Notes: generated by a model not told the origin, from the letters alone. Numbered from the stretch's first letter, positions 24,891 to 34,977 are shown. The stretch: 64,000 bases of DNA from Actinobacillus sp. GY-402 (GCF_014843355.1 NZ_CP062137.1:1116001-1180000), one strand, 5' to 3'. Numbers and translations are program-made.

Positions 24891-25520
24891 TTAAACCAGC
24901 CGCCCGCGTTCTACGGTTAAAATGCGATCAATTCGCCCTTTTAATTCATCCGGTTGATGCGTGACCATCAACATGGTCAATTTTTTTTCCGTACAAAGTT
25001 TATCCAATAAATCCAGCATTTCCAACCGCAATTCGGGATCCAGCGACGAAAAAGGTTCGTCCAGCAGTAAAATCGGCTTGTCCCGCAACAGACAGCGCGC
25101 TAACGCCACCCGCTGCTTTTGCCCGCCGGAAAGTGCGGTAGGTTTACGGCTTAAAAATGCGTCCAAACCCACCGCACTTGCCGCCTGTTGAACAAGCCGC
25201 CGTTCCCGTTCGTTCAGGTTGAATCCCGGTTTCAGACCCAGCGCGATATTTTGTTCCACGGTTAAATGAGGAAACAGATTATTTTCTTGAAACAGCATGG
25301 AAACCGGGCGTTGATGGGGTTCCAGATAAGTTTGATTTTCGCCGTTCAACCAAATTTCACCGGATTCCGGCAATTCAAAGCCGGCGATCAGATTCAGCAA
25401 AGTGGATTTCCCCGCGCCGCTGGCGCCGACCACGGCAATTTTTTCCTGCGGGCGAACATGCAAATCAAATTGCATGAGCATGTCTTTATATCGGAAGATA
25501 ACTTGTTTTAAATTAATCAT
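24891..25520 (-). CDS. thiQ: Thiamine ABC transporter, ATP-binding protein
   Basis: 209 residues, short for an ABC ATPase, as ThiQ proteins are. Walker [10 protein letters not shown] near residue 33, signature LSGGQKQR near 128, Walker [13 protein letters not shown] near 150 and the switch histidine (MVTHQPDE) are all present. It powers import of thiamine and its phosphates through ThiP. The start overlaps the end of thiP by eight bases, which indicates translational coupling. Confidence 0.94.
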   Translation of the reverse strand: MINLKQVIFRYKDMLMQFDLHVRPQEKIAVVGASGAGKSTLLNLIAGFELPESGEIWLNGENQTYLEPHQRPVSMLFQENNLFPHLTVEQNIALGLKPGFNLNERERRLVQQAASAVGLDAFLSRKPTALSGGQKQRVALARCLLRDKPILLLDEPFSSLDPELRLEMLDLLDKLCTEKKLTMLMVTHQPDELKGRIDRILTVERGRLV

Positions 25521-27123
25521 GTTGCTTTTCTACCGTTAAAAATAAACCGGCACACACCAATAATAACAGAAATGCCGTAACGGCGGCTTCCTCGCCGCGA
25601 TAACTGCCGAGTTGCTGATACAGCAAATATGGCAGCGACGTAAAATCCTGTCCGCCGAATAAAGCGATTGCGGTGAAATCGCCCAGAGATAACGCCGTTG
25701 CCAGCGCAAAAGCATATTTCATAGGTGCCGCAAGATGATGCCATTCAATCAAACGGAACCGCCGCCAGCCCCGAATATTCAACGATTGGCACAGATTTTC
25801 GTAATATTGTATGTTATTGTTCATGGGCACGGATAAAATACGAATCACAAAAGGCAAAGCGGTTAAGGCGTTACAGATCACCACAATAACAAATAAATGC
25901 GTCGTGCCTAAATCCAGCGTTTGCAGCCGTAAAAACAAACCGACCGCCAGCACCAGCATCGGCACCGCCAGAATCAGCATGCCGACGTTCATAAAAAGCC
26001 GGGCCAAAAACGGCAAATACAACCAGTTTAACTGCCGCGTGAGCTGTAAAAGTGCGGTCGCCGTCAGCAATGAAATAAAGGCGGAAACCGGTGCGATGGC
26101 AAAAGAATACCCCATGGCACGCCACAGTTGAGGATTCAGCCAGGCGTTAAAAAACTGTTGGGAAAACAGCGCGCCGGTCACGATATTGCCCAACGGCAAA
26201 GCAATAAACAAAGTCGCGACAATAATCACAAAAACTTGCCAAAATTTGACCGCACTTGATTGCCGTGCGAACCAGATTTCGCGCTGGTGCAACTGCCCTT
26301 CCGGCATTTTTCCCGCAAAATTGCCGAGGGCAAACAGCAATAAACAAAACCCAATCTGCAACGAAGCGTACAACGCCGCTTTAGCGAGATCAAAATCAAA
26401 GGTTATCGCCTGATAAATCGCGACTTCCAGGGTACTGTATTTCGGTCCGCCGCCGAGGGCAAGCACAATAGCGAAGCTGGTAAAGCACAGCATAAAAATC
26501 AGAACAAAAGCCGGAAAAATCTGTTGTCGCAAATACGGCAGTTCAATCAAACGAATAAACCGCCAGCCGCGAATACCCAGCTGAGCGGCAAGTTGCCGCT
26601 GCTGATTGGAAACGGCTTGATAGCTTTGCAAAAACAATCGCGCCGCCAGAGGCAGATTAAAAAACACATGCGCAAGTAGAATGCCCGGCAAGCCGTAAAT
26701 ATCCGGTTGCCAATTCAACTGGAAAAAACGACAAACCTGAGCCAGCCAACCCGACGCGCCGTACACGCCGAGCAAACCGAAAACCGCCGCCAGCGAAGGC
26801 AAAACAAATGTCAGCGAGAACAAACGCAGCAAAATCTTTTTGCCGCGAAAATGCTGATAAAAAACCGCCCGGGCGAACAAGATCCCGAATATTACCGACA
26901 GCAGGGCGGACAAACCCGCCTGCATAAAACTGAACCACAAAATCCGTTTCAAATAGGCGTCCTGCCACAAGTTTTGCCATAGCTGCCGCAACGGCGTTTC
27001 TCCCGCCGAAAACACCGCATTCAGGCTGCCGCCGTAAAGCGCCAGTAAAAACACCAATACGCAAACGCCGCCCGCATAATGACGCGGTCGCAAGCGGCGT
27101 AATTTCAGAAAAAAAGCGTTCAT
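25513..27123 (-). CDS. thiP: Thiamine ABC transporter, permease
   Basis: 536 residues with two homologous halves of about six membrane segments each, the fused permease layout typical of ThiP. Each half carries an EAA-type coupling loop ([23 protein letters not shown] and [19 protein letters not shown]). It forms the inner-membrane channel for thiamine and thiamine phosphates. The start codon overlaps the thiB stop codon (TAATG). Several uptake signals lie inside the gene (~26050, ~26250). Confidence 0.94.
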   Translation of the reverse strand: MNAFFLKLRRLRPRHYAGGVCVLVFLLALYGGSLNAVFSAGETPLRQLWQNLWQDAYLKRILWFSFMQAGLSALLSVIFGILFARAVFYQHFRGKKILLRLFSLTFVLPSLAAVFGLLGVYGASGWLAQVCRFFQLNWQPDIYGLPGILLAHVFFNLPLAARLFLQSYQAVSNQQRQLAAQLGIRGWRFIRLIELPYLRQQIFPAFVLIFMLCFTSFAIVLALGGGPKYSTLEVAIYQAITFDFDLAKAALYASLQIGFCLLLFALGNFAGKMPEGQLHQREIWFARQSSAVKFWQVFVIIVATLFIALPLGNIVTGALFSQQFFNAWLNPQLWRAMGYSFAIAPVSAFISLLTATALLQLTRQLNWLYLPFLARLFMNVGMLILAVPMLVLAVGLFLRLQTLDLGTTHLFVIVVICNALTALPFVIRILSVPMNNNIQYYENLCQSLNIRGWRRFRLIEWHHLAAPMKYAFALATALSLGDFTAIALFGGQDFTSLPYLLYQQLGSYRGEEAAVTAFLLLLVCAGLFLTVEKQHD

Positions 27124-28127
27124 TAACGGCTCAGACTCGTTTGCCAGATTTCAATCCATTGCTTAATCGTCGCGTCCGTCGGCACGGATAACGCCGTCGG
27201 ATTAGCCTTCAAAGTTTCCGCCTTTAATTGATCAAAATGCGGCTCGATTGGCGCGGAAACCGACGATAACATGACATTTTTCGGAATGATGATTTTTTGC
27301 GCCTCAGCTGAAAGCAGAAAGCCAATAAAATCATCGGCACAGGCATGATTTTTTCCGGCAATTTTCGCCGCCGTATCGAACTGGTATAGGCCGTTGTCGC
27401 TAAATTGTGCGGCGGCGTACCGATCCTGCTTATCTTTCAGCAAATGATAAAGCGGCGAGGTATTATGGCTGAACACCACATCCGCTTCGCCTTTCAAAAA
27501 GGCGCCGTAGGTTTCCGTCCAGCCCTTGCCCACCGTCACCGTGTGTTTTGCAAGCTGCTGCCATGCGGTTTGGATTTGCTCCGGCGAATAAACGGCGTTC
27601 ATCCAGACCACAAAACCGCGCCCCATGCTGCTGGTGCGCGGATCCTGATAAATCACGCGCAAATCCTGTCGTTCCACCAGCTCTTTCAGGCTTTGCGGGG
27701 GATTTTTCAGTTTGTTTTTATCGTAAATAAAGGCAAACCGGCCGAATTCATAAGGAATAAACCTTTGATTCGTCCAGCTGACCGGCAGGGAAAGTGCGGT
27801 CAAATTTATCGAAGTTTTTTCGAATAATCCCGTTTTTTCCGCCGCGTCGAACTGAAAATTATCCAATCCCACCACCACATCGGCTTTGGTCTTTTTGCCT
27901 TCCAAACGCAGGCGGTTCAGCATGGTGTTGCGTCCGTCAAAGACTTGATAATTCACCCGGCATTGAGGATAAGCCCGTTCAAAACGCGCTTTCACTTCGC
28001 CGCCCGGGCCCCAGTCCGCGCCGAAAAATTCTTCCGTATAAACCTGTAACGGCGCATTGGCGGCGGCATTCAAAGTGAAAAATGAAAAAACGGAAAGCAG
28101 AGAAAAAATAATGGGCTTTTTAAGCAT
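27123..28127 (-). CDS. thiB: Thiamine-binding periplasmic protein
   Basis: 334 residues from the ATG at 28127, which has AAAGGA 7-8 bases upstream; an ORF extension to 28163 lacks a binding site. The signal peptide MLKKPIIFSLLSVFSFFTLNAAA is followed by LQVYTEEFFGADWGPGGEVKARFE, the ligand-binding N-lobe of the ThiB/TbpA family. It delivers thiamine to ThiPQ. First gene of the thiBPQ-bioB operon, preceded by a TPP riboswitch. The gene contains a uptake signal (~27790). Confidence 0.93.
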   Translation of the reverse strand: MLKKPIIFSLLSVFSFFTLNAAANAPLQVYTEEFFGADWGPGGEVKARFERAYPQCRVNYQVFDGRNTMLNRLRLEGKKTKADVVVGLDNFQFDAAEKTGLFEKTSINLTALSLPVSWTNQRFIPYEFGRFAFIYDKNKLKNPPQSLKELVERQDLRVIYQDPRTSSMGRGFVVWMNAVYSPEQIQTAWQQLAKHTVTVGKGWTETYGAFLKGEADVVFSHNTSPLYHLLKDKQDRYAAAQFSDNGLYQFDTAAKIAGKNHACADDFIGFLLSAEAQKIIIPKNVMLSSVSAPIEPHFDQLKAETLKANPTALSVPTDATIKQWIEIWQTSLSR

Positions 28128-28212
28128 AAAAAAATCCTTTGGCAAGCATTTTGCAAACAACAAAGGAACTTAAGTGCGGTCAAATTTCAGACTGTTTTTC
28201 AACAAATTGACG

Positions 28213-28308
28213 TTTCTCAAATCCCTACGCAGATATTAATCAGTTCAGGTTCTACGGGTATTTTCTCAGCTTTTCCGGCTGTCGCCGCGGCAAGCACCCC
28301 GATGAGAA
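28213..28308 (-). promoter_or_regulatory. TPP riboswitch (THI box) upstream of thiBPQ-bioB
   Basis: On the minus strand the leader holds the conserved THI-box elements in order: CATCGGGGTGC, then GCTGAGAAAATACCC, GTAGAACCTGA and finally CTGCGTAGGGA. These match the P2/J3-2 (CUGAGA) and P4/P5 (ACCUGA...GCGUAGGGA) signatures of the thiamine pyrophosphate aptamer. It lies 86 bases before thiB and should lower expression when thiamine pyrophosphate is plentiful. An uptake signal (28171-28182) lies between aptamer and gene. Confidence 0.93.
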
Positions 28309-28408
28309 CATGCCGAGTGTAAATCTTCATTCGCCGATACGCAAGCAATAATCCGTTTGCAGCGACAGAATTTTGCTTCTAAAATCCCAACCGTAACAGG
28401 AGAAAAAC

Positions 28409-29029
28409 ATGCTAGCGATTTTACGTAAAATTTCAAACCGTCTGTTTCGCCTTGCGATTAACAAAAAATTACAACGACGATTAACCAATCACCGCATGTC
28501 GGTGATTGCCAGTAATTGCAACGGCGCGCTGATTCTGCACGATTTAAAGGAAGCGTTCCGTTCGCCTTTCGTGAATTTATATCTGGAGCCGGCGGATTTT
28601 ATCCGTTATTTGCAAAATCCCCGTCATTATCAGCAAACCGAACTGGTTTTCGAACAGACGGATAAGCCTTATCCCGTGGCAAAACTGGACGATATTCGAC
28701 TTTACTTTGTACATTATCATTCCGAACGGGAAGCGCGCGAAAAATGGCTGAGCCGTTCAGCTCGTATCGATTGGGATAATCTGTTTGTGATGATGACGGA
28801 TCGTGACGGTTGCACGCAACAAAACATCGCGGATTTCGATGCGTTACCCTATCCGAACAAAGTGATTTTCACGCATAAAGCTTATCCGCAATTTGCTTCC
28901 GCTTATTATATCCGCGGTTTTGAAAATCAGTCTGAAGTGGGCGATTTATTTGAATTCTCCGGCTGGTTCGGCAAAAAATATTACGACCAATTCGATTATG
29001 TGGCCTGGTTTAACCGAAATCATGGTTAA
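28409..29029 (+). CDS. DUF1919 family protein
   Basis: 206 residues, recognised as DUF1919 by its pattern: a basic N-terminus, VIASNCNGALILHDL near residue 35, SPFVNLYLEPADFIRYLQNP near 55, and the C-terminal phenylalanine/tyrosine-rich part (FEFSGWFGKKYYDQFDYVAWFN). Relatives are found among surface polysaccharide genes and are sometimes called exopolysaccharide biosynthesis proteins, but no activity is established. A CAGGAG ribosome binding site is 6 bases before the ATG. It stands alone, divergent from thiB. The putative glycosyltransferase at 32.7 kb might belong to the same surface glycan pathway; this is only a suggestion. Confidence 0.8.
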   Translation: MLAILRKISNRLFRLAINKKLQRRLTNHRMSVIASNCNGALILHDLKEAFRSPFVNLYLEPADFIRYLQNPRHYQQTELVFEQTDKPYPVAKLDDIRLYFVHYHSEREAREKWLSRSARIDWDNLFVMMTDRDGCTQQNIADFDALPYPNKVIFTHKAYPQFASAYYIRGFENQSEVGDLFEFSGWFGKKYYDQFDYVAWFNRNHG

Positions 29030-29131
29030 ACCAGCGACAAAATTACTGCAATTTTCATCAAAAACGCATAGAATAGCCCACAAGTTTGCACGACGGAAAA
29101 TTTCTTGCTAAAGTGCGGTCCGATTATGGCG

Positions 29132-29392
29132 GGGTTGTTTATCTTTTATAAACGATTGCGTTGTCGCCCGATAGCCGCAGGCTAGGCGAAAAAACGCCGT
29201 AAAAGACAGCCCCTGTTAACAAGTTTTACAACGACGCATACGGCTATTTTAGGCTCAACCCGAAAGTCGGGCTTATTTTGCCAAGCCTGCGTTGAAAATC
29301 GTTTGTTTAGAATGATGAAACGGCGCGTTTTTCGCCTTAAATCCGGCGAAAATCAACTTTATCGCCACCGTTTACGAAAGATAAACAAACCC
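29132..29392. repeat. ~260-bp element with 24-bp imperfect terminal inverted repeats
   Basis: The left end GGGTTGTTTATCTTTTATAA (continuing ACG to 29154) and the reverse complement of the right end (29369-29392) match at about 21-22 of 24 positions with one gap. Inside are further hairpins (GGCGAAAAAACGCC at ~29174-29187; CCCGAAAGTCGGG at ~29250-29262) and no ORF. It fills nearly all of the 381-base gap between the DUF1919 gene and accA. A miniature inverted-repeat element or a long structured accA leader are the two readings. Confidence 0.45.
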
Positions 29393-29410
29393 TAATTTTA
29401 GGAAACAAAA

Positions 29411-30364
29411 ATGAGCCAAGAATACCTGGATTTTGAATTACCCATCGCCGAGTTAGAAGCGAAAATTGAATCCCTGCGCGCCGTTTCCGGTCAGGATAAC
29501 GAAATTAATCTTGATGACGAGATCAAACGCCTACAGAAAAAAAGCGAAGAACTGACCAAAAAAACCTTCGCTAATTTAGATGCATGGCAAATTTCCCGCA
29601 TGGCCCGCCATCCAAACCGTCCTTACACGCTGGATTACATCCAACATATTTTTACTGAATTCGAAGAACTGGCGGGCGATCGCGCCTTTGCCGACGACAA
29701 AGCCATTGTGGGCGGATTGGCTCGCTTAGACGGACGCCCGGTGATGGTCATCGGACATCAGAAAGGCCGCACCACCAAAGAAAAAGTACTGCGCAATTTC
29801 GGCATGCCGGCGCCGGAAGGTTATCGTAAAGCCTTACGTTTAATGGAAATGGCGGAACGCTTCAAATTGCCGATTATCACGTTTATCGACACCCCGGGAG
29901 CCTATCCCGGCGTGGGCGCGGAAGAACGCGGACAGGCTGAAGCCATCGCCCGCAACCTGCGTGAAATGTCAACCTTAACCGTACCGATCATCTGTACCGT
30001 AATCGGCGAAGGCGGTTCCGGCGGCGCGCTGGCAATCGGCGTGGGCGACAAAGTCAATATGTTGCAATATTCCACTTACTCCGTAATTTCACCGGAAGGC
30101 TGCGCATCCATTTTATGGAAAAGCGCGGAAAAAGCTTCAACTGCGGCGGAAGTCATGGGCTTAACCGCCGAACGTCTGAAAGAACTGGATTTAATCGACA
30201 ATATCGTGGCGGAACCTTTGGGCGGTGCGCACCGTAATTACGCGGAAATGGCACAAAATCTAAAAGCCCGCTTGCTGAGCGACTTAGACGATTTAGACGT
30301 ACTGGACAAAGATGATCTGCTCGATCGTCGTTACCAACGTCTGATGTCTTACGGTTATTGTTAA
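29411..30364 (+). CDS. accA: Acetyl-CoA carboxylase, carboxyltransferase alpha subunit
   Basis: 317 residues, the usual AccA length. With AccD it transfers the carboxyl group from biotin carboxyl carrier protein to acetyl-CoA, the committed step of fatty acid synthesis. Conserved features: [16 protein letters not shown] at the N-terminus, the crotonase-fold core [19 protein letters not shown] near residue 160 and [16 protein letters not shown] near 200. Start supported by TAGGAAAC before the ATG. Preceded by a long non-coding inverted-repeat region and followed by a clear terminator, so monocistronic. Confidence 0.96.
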   Translation: MSQEYLDFELPIAELEAKIESLRAVSGQDNEINLDDEIKRLQKKSEELTKKTFANLDAWQISRMARHPNRPYTLDYIQHIFTEFEELAGDRAFADDKAIVGGLARLDGRPVMVIGHQKGRTTKEKVLRNFGMPAPEGYRKALRLMEMAERFKLPIITFIDTPGAYPGVGAEERGQAEAIARNLREMSTLTVPIICTVIGEGGSGGALAIGVGDKVNMLQYSTYSVISPEGCASILWKSAEKASTAAEVMGLTAERLKELDLIDNIVAEPLGGAHRNYAEMAQNLKARLLSDLDDLDVLDKDDLLDRRYQRLMSYGYC

Positions 30365-30383
30365 TCGATCATTTTCCGAATTC

Positions 30384-30412
30384 CGGTGGAACAAAGGTTC
30401 CACCGTTTTTAT
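30384..30412 (+). terminator. Intrinsic terminator of accA
   Basis: Perfect 9-bp stem CGGTGGAAC/GTTCCACCG with an AAAG loop, followed by TTTTT, 20 bases past the accA stop. Confidence 0.92.
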
Positions 30413-30460
30413 CTGTATATAACGGGCTGATTAGCCTGCGCTATCTATTGAGGCAACTTG

Positions 30461-31321
30461 ATGAAAAACGTTTTATCCATTCAATCTCACGTCGTATTCG
30501 GTTACGCCGGCAATAAATCGGCAACCTTCCCGATGCAGTTAAACGGCATTGACGTATGGGCATTAAATACCGTGCAATTTTCCAACCACACCCAATACGG
30601 AAAATGGACGGGAATGGTCATTCCCCATCAACAAATTGCTGAAATCGTCAACGGCATTGACGCCATCGGCGAACTTAAAAATTGCGATGCGGTGCTTTCC
30701 GGTTATATCGGTTCTGCCGATCAGGTGGCGGAAATCGTTAAGGTGTCTCATCAGGTTAAAGCCCGCAATGCCAATGCCGTTTATTTATGCGATCCGGTAA
30801 TGGGCAGCGCGGAAAAAGGTTGCGTGGTAGCGGACGGCGTGCGCGAAGACCTAATCGAGATTGCGTTGCCTCAGGCGGACATTATTACGCCGAATCTGTT
30901 GGAACTGCGCGAATTAAGCGGAATGCAAGTCAACGATTTCGAGCAAGCGGTTATCGCCGCGCAGCATCTGTTAACCAGAGGGCCGAAAACCGTTATTGTG
31001 AAACATTTGGGTTCCGCAGGTAAATATGCCGGTAAATTCGATATGTTAATGGCTAACTCACAGGGCGTTTGGTGTTTGTCCCGTCCGCTCTATCCTTTCG
31101 CCAAGGATCCGGTGGGTGTCGGCGATTTAATTGCCGGCTTATTCTTAGCCAACCTACTGAATGGCAAATCCGAGCTGGAAGCTTTCGAATTAACCGGCAA
31201 TGCGGTAAACGATGTCATGGAAATCACCCACAAGCTGAATTCGTACGAATTGCAATTAATCGAAGCCCGCCATGCCATTATGGCGCCGAAAATTCAGTAT
31301 AAAGCGGAAAAAATCGCTTAA
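30461..31321 (+). CDS. pdxY: Pyridoxal kinase, PdxY type
   Basis: 286 residues of the ribokinase-like vitamin kinase group. It phosphorylates pyridoxal to pyridoxal 5'-phosphate in the B6 salvage pathway. Visible features: the N-terminal [21 protein letters not shown]-like strand (here [16 protein letters not shown]), [10 protein letters not shown] near residue 110 and the anion-hole motif [13 protein letters not shown] near residue 220 with the catalytic Asp. The motif and length fit PdxY rather than PdxK. The ATG at 30461 is preferred over the in-frame TTG three bases earlier; TTGAGG lies 8-10 bases upstream. Followed by tilS after 74 bases, possibly cotranscribed. Confidence 0.92.
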   Translation: MKNVLSIQSHVVFGYAGNKSATFPMQLNGIDVWALNTVQFSNHTQYGKWTGMVIPHQQIAEIVNGIDAIGELKNCDAVLSGYIGSADQVAEIVKVSHQVKARNANAVYLCDPVMGSAEKGCVVADGVREDLIEIALPQADIITPNLLELRELSGMQVNDFEQAVIAAQHLLTRGPKTVIVKHLGSAGKYAGKFDMLMANSQGVWCLSRPLYPFAKDPVGVGDLIAGLFLANLLNGKSELEAFELTGNAVNDVMEITHKLNSYELQLIEARHAIMAPKIQYKAEKIA

Positions 31322-31395
31322 TCGACGAAATAAAAGGCGGGCGATTAGCCCGTCGTTTTCCGCCGGTTCGTTCCAATCGCTCGCAGGTCAATGTT

Positions 31396-32679
31396 ATGAG
31401 TTTAGTTTCCGAATTCCAAGCGCAACTGCAGCATTCCCGTTATTTGATTGCGTTCAGCGGCGGCGCCGATTCCACCGCCTTGCTGGCTTTATTTGCAAAA
31501 TCCCGCCAAAATCGACCGCACTTACGGTTGCGCGCCGTTCATATTCATCACGGACTTCATGCCGCAGCGGACGCCTGGTCCGCACATTGCCGACGGATTT
31601 GTGAAAAACTGGATATTCCGTTGATTATCGAACGAGTGACGGTGGACGCGAAAAACGGCATTGAACAAGGGGCGCGAGAAGCCCGTTATGCGGCGATTCA
31701 ACGTCTCCGGCACGCCGATGAAATCGTTGCCACCGCGCACCATTTGCAGGATCAAACGGAAACCTTTTTCCTGGCTTTAAAACGCGGCAGCGGCATTAAA
31801 GGGCTGAGCGCCATGCAACGGGAAAGCCGTTTGTACGATATGCCGATTTTCCGGCCGTTGCTTTCGTTCCGTAAAGCCGAACTGGAAGATTATTTGCGCG
31901 CGCAATCGCTGGACTGGATTGAAGACGATAGCAACCACGACAACCGCTACGATCGCAATTTTCTGCGCAATCGGATTCTACCGGAATTACGCCGGCGCTG
32001 GGAGGATTTCGATTCTGCGGTCAGCCGTTCCGCTCAGCATTGTTACGAACAGGACCAGCTGATTCGGGAATTGCTAACTCCGGAATTCGAAAAAAACTAT
32101 CGTAAAATCGACCGCACTTTTGCGCTTTTCGGCTTTGCCGATTATCGTCCCAACAAACAAAACGCCTTATTGCGCATGTGGCTGACCGCATGCCGCGCGC
32201 CAATGCCGGAAAAAACGCAACTGACGCAACTGATTCGAGACGTAGTGTTTGCCAAACCCGACGCCAATCCTCAATTCGTGCTGGGCGAACGGGTAATTCG
32301 CCGATATCAAAATCGCTTGTATATGACGCCCCATTATGCCGACGTGACGAATTTCCGGGTGACTCTTGCTCTCAATGAAACGGTAGATTTGCCCGATAAT
32401 TTAGGGCAATTACACCTGACAAAAACAGCTCAAAATCTGACCGCACTTTGGCAAACCGACGAGCACCAATATTACGCGGATTTGCCGCTCGGCGAACAGG
32501 AAATCCGCGTAGGATTCGGTTACGCAGGTAAAGTGAAATTGCACGCACAGGATGTTCATCGGGATATTAAGAAAGTCTGGCAGAAACACGGCGTGCCGCC
32601 TTGGCAGCGCACGCGCATTCCGTTGATTTTTATGGACGGAGAACTGAAAAGTGCGGTCGGTTTTTTTAACGTTTTTTAA
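31396..32679 (+). CDS. tilS: tRNA(Ile)-lysidine synthetase
   Basis: 427 residues. It attaches lysine to C34 of the tRNA-Ile CAU anticodon, switching its reading from AUG to AUA. The PP-loop motif FSGGADSTALLAL is near residue 20; the conserved HIHHGLHAAADAW, TAHHLQDQTETFFL and DDSNHDNRYDRNFLRNRILPEL blocks follow in order, then the C-terminal substrate-binding domain (GVPPWQRTRIPLIF). Four uptake signals lie inside the gene (~31515, ~32111, ~32440, ~32649), the last at the very 3' end. It runs convergent to the putative glycosyltransferase with only 15 bases between stops. Confidence 0.94.
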   Translation: MSLVSEFQAQLQHSRYLIAFSGGADSTALLALFAKSRQNRPHLRLRAVHIHHGLHAAADAWSAHCRRICEKLDIPLIIERVTVDAKNGIEQGAREARYAAIQRLRHADEIVATAHHLQDQTETFFLALKRGSGIKGLSAMQRESRLYDMPIFRPLLSFRKAELEDYLRAQSLDWIEDDSNHDNRYDRNFLRNRILPELRRRWEDFDSAVSRSAQHCYEQDQLIRELLTPEFEKNYRKIDRTFALFGFADYRPNKQNALLRMWLTACRAPMPEKTQLTQLIRDVVFAKPDANPQFVLGERVIRRYQNRLYMTPHYADVTNFRVTLALNETVDLPDNLGQLHLTKTAQNLTALWQTDEHQYYADLPLGEQEIRVGFGYAGKVKLHAQDVHRDIKKVWQKHGVPPWQRTRIPLIFMDGELKSAVGFFNVF

Positions 32680-32694
32680 CCGTTGCGACAAATA

Positions 32695-33603
32695 TCAGAG
32701 AAATTGCCCTCTGACCCGCTCTTCCCAATCTTTATGACGATCGTACTGATGGATGACAGTGGCTTTCGAACCGTCCGTCAGCAACAACTCATGGGCCGAA
32801 TTAAAGGTCAAATCCGTATAATTAAATAAGCCGACCGTGGAAATCACGGAACTCTGCGGCAGACAACGGATTGCTCGGGCAAAACGATTCGCATAAAGCA
32901 AGCGGTTATGAATGCCCTGATCGTAATTGGATTTCGCCATGACGGTATAAGGCAAATCCAGGAATTCGTTCAGCATGGTATGCAGATAATCCCGCACCGA
33001 TTGATAATCGCCGAGCGTGACGCCGGCACAACAAATCGGGTTCGAACCGATCTCCGACAGCACTTTTTCGCCGTAAACATCGCGAATCCAGCCGGTGCTG
33101 TAGCTGTCCTGCGCTAACGTGACCGCCGGATTTTCGATTCCCAAATACAACCCGTTTCGAATCTGCCGGAACGGATGTTGCTGAAAATACACGTCGCGCG
33201 TATCCGTCAGCATCACAAATTCCGTTTCGGGCAACTGTTCCAGACATTGCAGAAATTCAAAAAAACGAGAAACGTGCGGATAGGCAAATTTTTTCAACAA
33301 TTCAGCCTTTTTGTGACGATTAGTGCGGTATAAGCGCTCAAACAGTCGATTGATTAACGGCTTAAAAGTTCGATACCAACGAACGCGGCGCGCCAATCCT
33401 ATCCGACTAATCCGATAGATAAGTTCAAATCCGAATGCCGACGGCGGATAAAAGCGCTCGTATTCGGCAAGATCGGATTCATAAACCAGTAAAATGACTT
33501 TGCCTTTGAACTGCGCAAGGTTCAAACTTTTCAGGAAAATTTCCACCCGCTCAGGTTTATATCCCGTCGCACCGCCAATAATGACGCCGTTATTAATGTC
33601 CAT
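32695..33603 (-). CDS. Putative glycosyltransferase
   Basis: 302 residues from the ATG at 33603; a TTG at 33609 is less likely. No exact family is recognised. The N-terminus GVIIGGATGYKPERVEIFLKSL and the central EFVMLTDTRDVYFQQHPF near residue 135 resemble nucleotide-sugar-dependent transferases of the GT-A fold, with DTRD as a candidate DXD metal-binding motif. A basic stretch (RRVRWYRTFKPLINRLFERLYR) lies before it, perhaps for membrane association. There is no signal peptide. The start lies two bases past the truB stop, so it may be translationally coupled to truB, although no functional link is apparent. It could act in lipooligosaccharide or other surface glycan assembly. Confidence 0.6.
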   Translation of the reverse strand: MDINNGVIIGGATGYKPERVEIFLKSLNLAQFKGKVILLVYESDLAEYERFYPPSAFGFELIYRISRIGLARRVRWYRTFKPLINRLFERLYRTNRHKKAELLKKFAYPHVSRFFEFLQCLEQLPETEFVMLTDTRDVYFQQHPFRQIRNGLYLGIENPAVTLAQDSYSTGWIRDVYGEKVLSEIGSNPICCAGVTLGDYQSVRDYLHTMLNEFLDLPYTVMAKSNYDQGIHNRLLYANRFARAIRCLPQSSVISTVGLFNYTDLTFNSAHELLLTDGSKATVIHQYDRHKDWEERVRGQFL

Positions 33604-33605
33604 TT

Positions 33606-34553
33606 TCAATCTTCTCCGCCGTCCTTGGCCTTATCCCGATTCACCATTCGGGCCGGACGGATCACATTGTCCTGATGAATTTCCGCCACGCCCAGAAATA
33701 AATTCTCGGCTGAAAAAAGCCGCACTTGCCCGTAAATTTTTTCCGCATTGTCAAACCGAACCCGTTGCCCGAAGCCCACGGCTTGCGTCTGTCGTTCCGT
33801 CAAGAACAGGGAAGGCAATTTGGATACGGCGCTGTCCGGCGGCAATAAAAGCGCGTCGAGCCGGCGCAAATCGCCTGCTTCCGCAAGCTGTTGAAGGGCT
33901 TCCAAGGTGAGCATTTTGTCGCTCGGATAATCGGAAACCGCGGTGCGCCGCAGCATGCTGACGTGAGCGCCGCAACCGAGCCGTTCGCCTAAATCGTCAA
34001 TCAAAGTGCGAATATAAGTGCCTTTGGAACAATGCACTTCCAGCGTTAAAAACGGGGCGTTGTACTCAATAAATTTCAGCTCAAAAATCGTTATCGGACG
34101 AGCCTGCCGTTCCACCGTCACGCCGGCGCGGGCATATTCGTAAAGCGGTTTGCCCTGATGTTTCAGCGCGGAAAACATGGTCGGCACTTGCATTAAATCG
34201 CCGCGAAAAGCAGAAAGTGCGGTCAAAATTTCCGCTGTTTTTACGTTGACCGGTCGGCTTGCCACAATCCGCCCTTCCGCATCGGAAGTATCGGTGCGTT
34301 CACCTAACTTTGCCGTCACCACATAACGTTTATCCGCATCCAACAAGAACTGGGAAAATTTCGTCGCTTCGCCCAAACAAATCGGTAACATGCCGGTGGC
34401 AAGCGGGTCCAAAGCGCCCGTATGGCCGGCTTTGTTCGCCTGAAAAAGACGTTTTACCTTCTGCATAACGTCATTGCTCGACATGCCTTGCGGCTTATCC
34501 AGCAAAAATACGCCGTGCACATCACGTCCTTTTTTCTTCGGTCGTCCGCCCAT
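33606..34553 (-). CDS. truB: tRNA pseudouridine(55) synthase
   Basis: 315 residues. It makes pseudouridine 55 in the T loop of tRNAs. Conserved motifs: [21 protein letters not shown], the catalytic-aspartate motif [15 protein letters not shown] near residue 45, [19 protein letters not shown] and the C-terminal [20 protein letters not shown] block. The start codon overlaps the rbfA stop (TAATG), so translation is coupled. It forms part of the conserved rimP-nusA-infB-rbfA-truB cluster; in E. coli rpsO and pnp follow, but here a glycosyltransferase-like gene does. Confidence 0.95.
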   Translation of the reverse strand: MGGRPKKKGRDVHGVFLLDKPQGMSSNDVMQKVKRLFQANKAGHTGALDPLATGMLPICLGEATKFSQFLLDADKRYVVTAKLGERTDTSDAEGRIVASRPVNVKTAEILTALSAFRGDLMQVPTMFSALKHQGKPLYEYARAGVTVERQARPITIFELKFIEYNAPFLTLEVHCSKGTYIRTLIDDLGERLGCGAHVSMLRRTAVSDYPSDKMLTLEALQQLAEAGDLRRLDALLLPPDSAVSKLPSLFLTERQTQAVGFGQRVRFDNAEKIYGQVRLFSAENLFLGVAEIHQDNVIRPARMVNRDKAKDGGED

Positions 34554-34942
34554 TATTCGCTATCTTCCGCCACGTGCTTCGCTTCGTCGTTTTTAATCAC
34601 GCTTGACACCAGGTTCGACATCCGCATGCCTTCCACCAAAGATTCGTCGTAAACAAAACGCAGTTCCGGCACGATACGTAAACGCATGGCTTTGCCCAAC
34701 AGACTACGAATATAAGGCGAAGCTTTTTCCAAGCCTTTCATGCCTTGCTTAATCGCTTCCGGATCGCTATCAAACAGGAACGTTACGAAAATTTTGGCAT
34801 AGGCTAAATCTCTAGAAACCTCTACGTCGGATACCGTCACCATACCGATACGCGGATCTTTCACTTCGCGCTGTAAAATGATCGCCACCTCTTTTTGCAG
34901 TTCCTGCGCTACGCGGTCGGCTCTTGAAAATTCTCTACTCAT
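34553..34942 (-). CDS. rbfA: 30S ribosome-binding factor A
   Basis: 129 residues from the ATG at 34942, which has GGGAGAG 3-9 bases upstream; an upstream TTG would add four residues. Conserved N-terminus [23 protein letters not shown]-like centre with the [18 protein letters not shown] block, and [18 protein letters not shown] near the end. It assists late 16S rRNA 5'-end maturation and cold adaptation. Lies 399 bases after infB with two possible terminators in between, so it may have its own promoter as well as read-through. Confidence 0.95.
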   Translation of the reverse strand: MSREFSRADRVAQELQKEVAIILQREVKDPRIGMVTVSDVEVSRDLAYAKIFVTFLFDSDPEAIKQGMKGLEKASPYIRSLLGKAMRLRIVPELRFVYDESLVEGMRMSNLVSSVIKNDEAKHVAEDSE

Positions 34943-34962
34943 CTTCTCTCCCAAAAAACAAA

Positions 34963-34977
34963 AGGCGAATTTCGCCT
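34963..34977 (-). terminator. Short hairpin with T-run just before rbfA
   Basis: Minus-strand AGGCGAA-A-TTCGCCT followed by TTTGTTTTTT, 20 bases before the rbfA start. It may be an attenuator for transcription coming from infB or a weak terminator. Confidence 0.5.

Noticed and set aside
29100-29400. Known housekeeping RNA (RNase P RNA, tmRNA or 6S RNA) before accA
   Set aside because: None of the signature sequences of these RNAs (for example the GAGGAAAGTCCGGGC core of RNase P RNA or the 3' tRNA-like part of tmRNA) is present.
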